Source: Oscillospiraceae bacterium (GTDB lineage Bacteria; Bacillota; Clostridia; Oscillospirales; Oscillospiraceae). From it: a DNA stretch of 64,000 bases. The notes under the pieces are model-generated. The model ran no database searches. It worked only from the letters and a program-made list of their open reading frames with translations, and was not told the origin of the DNA. The number at the start of each line of letters is the position of its first letter. Within the stretch, counting starts at the first letter, position 1. The stretch is taken from contig CADBKF010000002.1 in assembly GCA_902795195.1 (NCBI GenBank), forward strand, positions 1-64,000. Reading direction: 5' to 3'. The position numbers and the translations under genes are program-made. Positions 7,892 to 14,550 of this stretch are shown piece after piece.

Positions 7892-7948
7892 ATGCATTGC
7901 TCCATTTCTAAATAGACTGATATTTTGAAAATATTTATTATAAACCTA

Positions 7949-7977
7949 TTGACATTTGAATAGTTATCTGCTATTCT
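7949..7977 (+). promoter_or_regulatory. Promoter of the xis-repA-like unit
   Basis: Perfect TTGACA at 7949-7954 and TATTCT at 7972-7977 are separated by 17 bp, with transcription expected near 7984. The 70-base leader ends in a strong CGGAGGT site before 8057. Confidence 0.7.
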
Positions 7978-8056
7978 ATAAACGACCTATCGTCCATATT
8001 ATATACCACACGGTCTATATTGTCAAGTAGGTAAATAAAATTTTTTCGGAGGTACT

Positions 8057-8266
8057 ATGAACAACAAATTTGAAGCCGCGCCGCTGGTGCTCAACGCAAC
8101 CCAGTTGGCACAAACCCTGGAAATCTCCCGTGCAAAAGCTTATCAGCTTATGCGCCGGGCGGACTTTCCGACGCTGATGATCGGCAAGCGAATGCTCGTC
8201 CCGAAAGACAAGCTGGCCGACTGGGTAGATCGCCATACAGGAGGTGGTCAAAATGTCAGCGTATGA
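8057..8266 (+). CDS. Excisionase-like helix-turn-helix protein
   Basis: The 69-residue protein has an AlpA/excisionase fold: LNATQLAQTLEISRAKAYQLMRRADFPTLMIGKRMLVPKDKLADWV. It is the counterpart of 4954-5160 in the left island. It overlaps the following ATPase gene by 14 bp, so the two are translationally coupled. It probably controls excision or early transcription of the element. Confidence 0.8.
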   Translation: MNNKFEAAPLVLNATQLAQTLEISRAKAYQLMRRADFPTLMIGKRMLVPKDKLADWVDRHTGGGQNVSV

Positions 8267-9440
8267 AAAAATGACCGTTCCGCTTCCGTCTGCGCCAACA
8301 GACGGGGAACAGTCATTTCTCAATGGTTCTGAAAACACTTTAGCACAGTTTGGCGAAAAATGCAACAACGATTTTTCGGAAAACACCTGCAATGTATCCG
8401 AGGAAGCCTGCGAAAAGCTCCTTCGGCGGATGCAGGACCCGGCGTACTTACCCACCATGTCTATGAGGGAACTCTACAGCACATCCTTCGCCGGCAGGCC
8501 GCCGATCATCGACGGTCTGCTCCACACGGGCGCCTACCTTTTGGTAGGTGCCCCGAAGGTGGGAAAATCCTTTCTGGTCGCACAGATCGCCTACCATGTG
8601 AGTACAGGTCAGCCGCTATGGGGGTATCCTGTCAAGCAGGGCACGGTTTTGTATCTTGCGCTGGAGGATGATTATCAACGACTACAGTCCCGGCTTTTTC
8701 GTATGTTCGGAAGCAACACCGCGGACAGGCTGCACTTCGCCACGGCTTCCAAGCAGCTTGGGAAAGGGCTGAGCGAACAGCTGAATCAGTTTTTACGACA
8801 GCACCCTGACACAAAGCTGGTGATCATTGATACGCTGCAGCGTGTCAGAGAAAGCACAGAGAGCTACAGCTATTCAAGCGACTATGACGCGACAGGGCAG
8901 CTCAAGCGCCTCGCCGATGCCAACAACATTTGTCTTTTGATCGTCCATCATACACGCAAGCAATTTGCCGAAGACAAGTTTGAAATGGTCAGCGGAACAA
9001 ACGGTTTGCTCGGTGCAGCGGATGGCGGCATGGTCTTATACAAGCAGAAGCGCACGGACGCCGACGCGATTTTGGACATTGTCGGCAGGGATCAGCAGGA
9101 TCAGCGATTGTATCTGGAGCGGAACCAGGAAACGCTTGCGTGGGAGCTGACGAAAACCGAGACGGCACTTTGGGAGGAACCCAAGGACCCATTGCTGGAA
9201 AAGCTCAATGCCTTCCTCACCCCGGAACAACCAATATGGTCCGGCAGCGCAACGGAGTTAAAGAGGCTTTTGGATTGGGAGGAAGCCGCCAACGCACTGA
9301 CTTATCACCTGAACGTCCGGCAGTCGGCGCTTTTTGAATTGCATCAGATTCGTTATTGCAATCAACACACGCGCAATGGCAGCCGGATCACTTTGCAGCG
9401 TGAATCATCGTCAGCGCTTCCAATAGATCACGAAGCGTGA
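8253..9440 (+). CDS. RepA-like RecA-fold ATPase/helicase
   Basis: The 395-residue P-loop NTPase of the RepA/DnaB-like (AAA_25) type has Walker A GAPKVGKS at 99-106, an ALEDD loop near 136-140 and Walker B LVIIDT at 189-194 followed by a conserved VHHTRK (about residue 235). Such proteins act as replication helicases or primase partners of plasmids and integrative elements. The ATG at 8253 follows GGAGGTGG, and the longer GTG start overlaps that site. Its stop codon lies inside the first of a set of 9-bp repeats, which fits a replication-initiation region. A role in element replication is inferred. Confidence 0.75.
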   Translation: MSAYEKMTVPLPSAPTDGEQSFLNGSENTLAQFGEKCNNDFSENTCNVSEEACEKLLRRMQDPAYLPTMSMRELYSTSFAGRPPIIDGLLHTGAYLLVGAPKVGKSFLVAQIAYHVSTGQPLWGYPVKQGTVLYLALEDDYQRLQSRLFRMFGSNTADRLHFATASKQLGKGLSEQLNQFLRQHPDTKLVIIDTLQRVRESTESYSYSSDYDATGQLKRLADANNICLLIVHHTRKQFAEDKFEMVSGTNGLLGAADGGMVLYKQKRTDADAILDIVGRDQQDQRLYLERNQETLAWELTKTETALWEEPKDPLLEKLNAFLTPEQPIWSGSATELKRLLDWEEAANALTYHLNVRQSALFELHQIRYCNQHTRNGSRITLQRESSSALPIDHEA

Positions 9441-9507
9441 CGATTGTGACGGTGGTGACGATGTTTTCTAGCCCACAAAAAGACCGTCACATCGTCACCA
9501 TCGTCAC
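9437..9507. repeat. Inverted clusters of 9-bp iterons, candidate origin
   Basis: Three contiguous 9-mers, GTGACGATT, GTGACGGTG and GTGACGATG (9437-9463), are followed after 20 bp by inverted copies CATCGTCAC (9490-9498) and CATCGTCAC (9499-9507), with a partial CCGTCA at 9484-9489. The first copy contains the stop codon of the RepA-like gene. The arrangement could bind the RepA-like protein as an origin, or fold as a long hairpin ending its transcript. Confidence 0.6.
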
Positions 9508-9547
9508 AAAAACCTGCGGATAAAACAGAAGCCGCACTCTTTTACGC

Positions 9548-9775
9548 TTACAGAACTCTGTGTTTCTGATCTGTGCGGCCGGTCAAATAATCCAGGGAAA
9601 CCTCAAACAAGTCCGCAATGCGCACGAGGATTTCGATGCGAGGTTCCCGTGTCATCAGCTCATAATTCTGATATGCCTTCTCGGTAATGTCGCAGTAAGT
9701 CGCGACCTGCATCTGCGTCAAACCGTTCGCCTTGCGGCATTCTTTCAATCTTTGCGCCAGAATCTCTTTCATCAT
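9548..9775 (-). CDS. XRE-family helix-turn-helix regulator
   Basis: The ~75-residue Cro/CI-like repressor has LKECRKANGLTQMQVATYCDITEKAYQNYELMTREPRIEILVRIADLFEVSLDYLTGR, covering the five-helix HTH_3 domain and its usual DYLTG end. Tandem ATG codons follow an AGGTG site, and the first is used here. It faces the gene at 9893 across a 117-bp intergenic region holding two dyads, so it probably represses its own promoter and that of its neighbour. Confidence 0.85.
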   Translation of the reverse strand: MMKEILAQRLKECRKANGLTQMQVATYCDITEKAYQNYELMTREPRIEILVRIADLFEVSLDYLTGRTDQKHRVL

Positions 9776-9780
9776 AATCA

Positions 9781-9847
9781 CCTACAATCGTTCTTGACAG
9801 AACAATTGTAGGTGATTACAATTTCCTATATACCAACATATGTTGGT
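9781..9847. promoter_or_regulatory. Two operator-like dyads between divergent genes
   Basis: CCTACAATCGTTCT (9781-9794) and AGAACAATTGTAGG (9799-9812) form a 14-bp inverted repeat with one mismatch, ending only 6 bp from the XRE start codon. A second perfect 16-bp palindrome, ACCAACATATGTTGGT, spans 9832-9847. Both are plausible binding sites for the XRE protein. Confidence 0.6.
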
Positions 9848-9892
9848 GGTTTCAATTTTATTTGAACCGCCACAGGAGAGGAATTGTTGAAG

Positions 9893-10204
9893 ATGAAAGA
9901 GAAAGCCTATTTCGTTTTCCGCCCGCGCAGGATGGAAGACTTGCTGCCTGGAAACAAGAATGGAAAATGGCAGGAGTTTCAAATCGTGAAAACAATCCAT
10001 CTAGGCAAGCTCGACTTTGAAAACTTTGCAAACGATCTGCTGGTAGACCGGCAGTTTATCGAGGACAATGCGGTTCTTTGTCAGCAGCCAAACGACTGTC
10101 TGCTGGTCACAACAAGGGCCCACACCAACGAACTGCTGATTCTCCCGTGGAAAGGTAGTTACGTCCGCTTTGCAGCCTTGCGCCAGCGGATTCGCTTGTT
10201 GTGA
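9893..10204 (+). CDS. Small conserved element protein (DUF6329-like)
   Basis: The 103-residue protein begins MKEKAYFVFRPRRMEDLL and contains LDFENFANDLLVDRQFIEDNAVLC, a pattern I associate with small DUF6329-type proteins on Firmicutes integrative elements. That name is from memory. No catalytic motif is visible. AGGAGAGG lies 11 bases before the ATG, and a TTG at 9887 is an alternative start. It is divergent from the XRE regulator and probably controlled by it. Confidence 0.6.
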   Translation: MKEKAYFVFRPRRMEDLLPGNKNGKWQEFQIVKTIHLGKLDFENFANDLLVDRQFIEDNAVLCQQPNDCLLVTTRAHTNELLILPWKGSYVRFAALRQRIRLL

Positions 10205-10258
10205 TTGCAGGAAACCAGAGCTTTTATATTCTATTTCGTTACTGATAAGCTGGTCATG

Positions 10259-10787
10259 TGGACGTCCAGACACCTGTTTGCGATAGCTGGCAAGCAATGC
10301 ATCTGGACGTCCAGTCTTTCGTTTGCCGTTAGCGGCAAGCGATGCGTCTGGCTACCCAGAAGCAAAAATGCAAACCGGCATCTGCCTTCATTTGCATTTT
10401 CTCTTGTTGAGGCACAGCCCCAAACCCCAAAATGTGCCGATGGCACAGCTGCGCGATTTCAAGAAATCGCTGAAATGGAAATGGCCAAAGCCTCAACTAT
10501 ATACAAGGACACCCGTGCGCCATTTCACTTTTTTCATTCCGTGCCTCACGGAGAATCCAGCGTTTTACAAAAACGCGTCGCTGCGATCCCATCGCATTCT
10601 TGGGCTTGGGGGATTCCCCAACAAGGAAAAACGTCAGATCGCCAACAGACGATCCGACAGTTTTTCGCATGTGTATATACAGATGCATCGCTTGCCGGTT
10701 TTCCGGCAGAATGCATTTTGGATAGCCACAGGCCCAGCTTGCTTATAAGACCACTTTCAAGTCTTTTCCTGTGTCTTCTCTGTGGTC
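10259..10787. repeat. Dense array of short stem-loops, non-coding
   Basis: At least ten short perfect or near-perfect hairpins lie in series: 10259-10268 and 10303-10314 (GGACGTCC palindromes), 10323-10338, 10433-10447, 10453-10470, 10538-10552, 10560-10576, 10582-10596, 10606-10621, 10637-10654, 10693-10708 inside 10683-10716, and 10749-10787. A GGCAAGC-ATGC-TCTGG sequence occurs twice directly (10290-10306, 10334-10351) and once inverted (10680-10698). Open frames here do not look like proteins. It may be a structured RNA, a transfer or single-strand origin, or a composite of palindromic repeats. Confidence 0.65.
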
Positions 10788-10826
10788 ATGTGTGCTAGTA
10801 ATGTTGTTTAATTAAGGTATAACCAC

Positions 10827-10856
10827 TTGACATTGTTCCACTTTGCATTCTACAAT
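10827..10856 (+). promoter_or_regulatory. Promoter of the large cargo gene
   Basis: TTGACA at 10827-10832 and TACAAT at 10851-10856 are separated by 18 bp, with transcription starting about 36 bp before the ATG at 10900. Confidence 0.7.
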
Positions 10857-10899
10857 AATAGCAAATGATAATCTTGCTTGATGCGACGAGGTGGTTATA

Positions 10900-13800
10900 A
10901 TGAATCTCATGGATGGAGGAAACCTTCAACAGTTGATAGATAGTCAAAAGAAACTCTCTGAATGCCTACTTCCGGAATTAGTTAAACGGCTGATTCTGAG
11001 CAGCCGTTCTAGCTTGGATAGCATTCGGTTCCCGGGCATGGACGACGTTTGGGCGCCGGGATTTGATGGCATTGTTGAATGCAGCTCAGGCTCAACTTAC
11101 GTTCCGGAAGGACTTAGCGCATGGGAATGTGGAGCGAATGCTGATTCTCTAAAAAAAGTAAATGAGGATTATCAAAAAAGAACTGATGATCCTCTTGGCG
11201 TTGAAAAGGCAGACACTACATTCTTCCTTGTTGTTCCCCGTGTTTGGGCGTATGACAGCCAAGGTGCTCCAAAAACAAAATGGGAGTCTGACCACCAGGG
11301 GGTTTGGAAAAATGTCCGTATCTATGATGCAATAACTCTCGCAGCTTGGCTCAATTCTGAGCCCACGGTGTGTGCGTGGTTTCTGGAACAATATGGACAA
11401 CTGGGTAGAATGGAGCTCTATTCTGTCACCAAAGCTTGGGAGAGATTTGCAAACTTAACGACGCCTGCGTTGTCGCATTCCATGTTCACAGAAGGTCGAG
11501 AAGAAGAATCGGCAAAGCTGATTGAGCAACTTAGTCAAAAGCAAATTCGCGTAAAAGCATCATCCTTCAAGGAAGCATATGGGTTTTGCCTTTCTGTTCT
11601 TTTACAAGATCAGGAGGCATCAAATAATGTTGTGGTTGTGGGCACAGAGGACACCTATTGCCGACTCTCTCGTGACTTAACCGGTAAAACATTTTTGTTA
11701 TCTTTTCCTTTCTCCGGTCAGGTTTCTGACGCCAACCGCACAATCGTTTGTTATTCAAGACAAGATATCGTTGCTCAAAATGGGATTGCTCTTCACCCGC
11801 TCTGGAAATCTCAATTTACAAAGGCTCTGCTAGACATGGGAATCCCTCAAGTGAAGGCTGATGAGCACTACGCTTTTTCGCACGGAAACATACTTGCCCT
11901 GATTCGCAGAATTCCTGGGAATGCAGCTGATCCTCGCCCGGGATGGGCATCTGATGACAATGCTACCAAGCTTCGTGCACTCATTTTTCTACGAAGCCAC
12001 TGTATTACAAATGAGCTGGAAAAGCAGGTGCTTGCAGAAATCAGCGGCACGGATTATTCCGAATTGCAAGATTGCTATGAATCTTTTTTGAATTTGGAAG
12101 ATCCTCCAGTAAAAAAGGTAAACAACATAATCGTTGTCATCAACCATGAAGAAGCATGGCTGACTCTGAATATCGACATTGCAGACAGAGTATCACAACG
12201 AGCATTTGAAGTAATCAAAAGATTGCTTTCCGAATGCAAGGATGCTGAGGATGCAAGCTATTCTCTGCAAGCTTCTATTATTCGCAGGCTGGCATTTAAT
12301 TATCTGTTTTACGCTGAAACAGGATCGGATGTAGATGAAATCAACAAGCAGATAGCTGAGATTCTATCTTTTTCTCAATATGAAGGCAGTAAGCAGATCG
12401 TGTTATCTATCTTACATCATTTTGCAGAGGCTGCTCCTAACGCTGTTCTATCGTTTTTGCAGGCCGAGTCCAAAACCGGTGTCATTTCGAAGGTTATTTC
12501 CGAAGAACGGAAATGGTCGAATTATTTTACCAGCGTTCGATCTGCTTTAGAGCAGCTTGTCGAAGTGGATAGCACAGCGATCCAAGCAAGCAGTATACTG
12601 TACGAGTTGAGTCAAGCACGAGGAAATCCTTCCAATGTTGAGTCATTACGGGGATGCTTGCGAGATACCCTGTGTCTATGGAGCAATCATGCGGCTTTGA
12701 CAGTATCGGAGAAAGCTGCACTTATCGTGAGATTTATTCAAAATAATCCGTCCTTTGGAGTACCGTTTGCGATTGAAGTATTGTGCGTTGAGTCTTTGGC
12801 GAGAGGTGTTCGATTTGGAAAGAAAGAACGCGAACGTGAGCCGGTTTTACGTGAAGAAGGGTATCAAGCCTATCTCAACATCTCTACGGCCTTACTTGAA
12901 AAATCAATCCAGATGCAGCACCTTGACTGGGTGGAAAAGGCTTTTCAGAACTGCTTTAAGCTTCCTTACGCAGCAATTTCCTCTGCAGCAGTTTTATTTG
13001 TAACGGCAGATTATACACCTGAACAATTGGTCCCTCTCTCGTTTATAGTTCGGAGGCAAATGTACGGTATTAAGAAATATATCTGGAAAGATAGAGAGCC
13101 CTGGCTCGAGCCACTTTCTGCATGGTTAGCACGCATGGATGGAGAAGATCCGGTTCTTCGTTATGGTTGGGTCTTTTATCAATACCATAAGGTACCCTGC
13201 CTCGAATTCCTCCAGAACCAATCAGAAAACTATTCAAAAAATATGCAGCGAGTAGAGGAGCTGCGAAAGGATACAATTGCTTCCGTTCGAGAAGCAGCAG
13301 GATCAGACGCCGTTGTCAGGCTGGTGCAGTGCATGGAGAATGACTTGGATTGGGGAATTTTCTTAGCTAGCGCACTAACAGATACCGAACATCAACCTGT
13401 TGCTGATACACTTGTTGAGCAAAATAAACTCAGGACTCTTTCTGGGTTACTGGACTCAATCGAACTATCCAAAGCAACGGAGATCTTTAAGGGTTTGTCC
13501 GAGGTGCTTCAAAGGCAGATGCTTCCACTTTTAGGCCGTGACGATATAGATTCTTGGCTCACATCGGAAGAATACGAGAACCTCTATTGGAAGCATAAGC
13601 GGCTGTACATTGATAGTGCGCGAAACACCGATGGGAAATACCAGAAAATATTAAAATACAATCCTTGTGGCGCCCTTCCCCTTTTTCTGCATGAAAATTT
13701 TGATCCAGAGAACTCAGAGTCAAATAGAGTCCTTTATGAAGTGTTCCGCGCAATCGCAGGCACTGATTACATCTCTGATCCCGGCTTACTTGCACATTTT

Positions 13801-14406
13801 GTGCAGGTATTTGACATGAAGTTTTATACAGACGAATGGGCCGAGCTGTGCCTTCGATTATATAACAAGAAGGCTTTCGGAAAGCAATATAATTACTATC
13901 CCACATGCTTGCAAATCTATTTCTATCGCCACCCTGAAAAAGCTGTTGAGTTCTTCAATGCCGACGAGAATCTTTTCTGGGAGCATTTCACTTATCATTA
14001 CAGCATTCCAGAAGAAGCGTATGAGGATTTGGAATTATTCGTATCATGGTGTGATTCAATTTACAGGTCGATTGAGGCTGGTCCTGAAGCCCTTGCATAT
14101 GTATTTGGCCGAACAAAAAACGGATCTGACGGGATATTTCCACATGAATTTGTGCGGGAAGCTTTGGAAAGATATAGCAACGCCAAATTTACCGTAAGAG
14201 TTGCAAATGCTAAACAATCAGCTGGCGATATGCGAATTGTGAACGATGGCTTATATGAGCATAAAACCGCCGAGAAATACAGGCAACAGGCTAGATCATT
14301 GGAACTACGCTACCCTCAAACAGCAAGTATTTTGAAATATCTTGCCGCATTCCTTGATTGGGAGTCACGCGAAGATCTGGAGTACGCCGAGCTCTTTCCG
14401 GGATAG
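10900..14406 (+). CDS. Large protein with nuclease-like N-terminus and helical body
   Basis: This 1168-residue protein is not confidently assignable. Residues ~25-165 look like a PD-(D/E)XK-type nuclease domain: PGFDGIVE (D56, E60), then VPEGLSAWECGAN (E76), K85/K86, DYQKRTDDPLG, and FFLVVPRVW before a VRIYDAITLAAWL strand-helix. Residues ~215-345 resemble an NTPase-like middle without a true Walker A (the only GKT, 262-264, is not preceded by GxxxxG), with GNILALIRR and PGWA near 329-350. The remaining ~800 residues appear alpha-helical and repeat-like. The layout (nuclease, degenerate STAND-like core, helical sensor) recalls large single-protein anti-phage effectors. GAGGTGG precedes the ATG. 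It lies immediately upstream of a type I restriction system on the same strand. Function is inferred, not shown. Confidence 0.6.
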   Translation: MNLMDGGNLQQLIDSQKKLSECLLPELVKRLILSSRSSLDSIRFPGMDDVWAPGFDGIVECSSGSTYVPEGLSAWECGANADSLKKVNEDYQKRTDDPLGVEKADTTFFLVVPRVWAYDSQGAPKTKWESDHQGVWKNVRIYDAITLAAWLNSEPTVCAWFLEQYGQLGRMELYSVTKAWERFANLTTPALSHSMFTEGREEESAKLIEQLSQKQIRVKASSFKEAYGFCLSVLLQDQEASNNVVVVGTEDTYCRLSRDLTGKTFLLSFPFSGQVSDANRTIVCYSRQDIVAQNGIALHPLWKSQFTKALLDMGIPQVKADEHYAFSHGNILALIRRIPGNAADPRPGWASDDNATKLRALIFLRSHCITNELEKQVLAEISGTDYSELQDCYESFLNLEDPPVKKVNNIIVVINHEEAWLTLNIDIADRVSQRAFEVIKRLLSECKDAEDASYSLQASIIRRLAFNYLFYAETGSDVDEINKQIAEILSFSQYEGSKQIVLSILHHFAEAAPNAVLSFLQAESKTGVISKVISEERKWSNYFTSVRSALEQLVEVDSTAIQASSILYELSQARGNPSNVESLRGCLRDTLCLWSNHAALTVSEKAALIVRFIQNNPSFGVPFAIEVLCVESLARGVRFGKKEREREPVLREEGYQAYLNISTALLEKSIQMQHLDWVEKAFQNCFKLPYAAISSAAVLFVTADYTPEQLVPLSFIVRRQMYGIKKYIWKDREPWLEPLSAWLARMDGEDPVLRYGWVFYQYHKVPCLEFLQNQSENYSKNMQRVEELRKDTIASVREAAGSDAVVRLVQCMENDLDWGIFLASALTDTEHQPVADTLVEQNKLRTLSGLLDSIELSKATEIFKGLSEVLQRQMLPLLGRDDIDSWLTSEEYENLYWKHKRLYIDSARNTDGKYQKILKYNPCGALPLFLHENFDPENSESNRVLYEVFRAIAGTDYISDPGLLAHFVQVFDMKFYTDEWAELCLRLYNKKAFGKQYNYYPTCLQIYFYRHPEKAVEFFNADENLFWEHFTYHYSIPEEAYEDLELFVSWCDSIYRSIEAGPEALAYVFGRTKNGSDGIFPHEFVREALERYSNAKFTVRVANAKQSAGDMRIVNDGLYEHKTAEKYRQQARSLELRYPQTASILKYLAAFLDWESREDLEYAELFPG

Positions 14407-14471
14407 CCATACATGGTTTACCCTTCGTTCGTGCCAAAAATATTATTATACTTGTCCCATCAGAATCGCGG

Positions 14472-14499
14472 TTGCATTTCCGACAAAAAACAGTATAAT
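14472..14499 (+). promoter_or_regulatory. Promoter upstream of hsdR
   Basis: TTGCAT at 14472-14477 and a perfect TATAAT at 14494-14499 are 16 bp apart, about 45 bp before the hsdR start. It lets the restriction operon be expressed separately from the upstream gene. Confidence 0.6.
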
Positions 14500-14550
14500 A
14501 TTCTTGGGTATATATACTGAATGCAAGACTATTGAAAGGATCTGACTGCA

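Noticed and set aside
10205-10798. A 197-codon open frame across the stem-loop block
   Set aside because: Composition is erratic, it lacks a ribosome site, and overlapping frames are open on both strands. Serial palindromes explain the absence of stops better than coding does.
11680-11691. A Walker A motif (GKT) in the 1168-residue protein
   Set aside because: The triplet at residues 262-264 follows DLT, not GxxxxG, and sits in a predicted strand, so it is not a P-loop.
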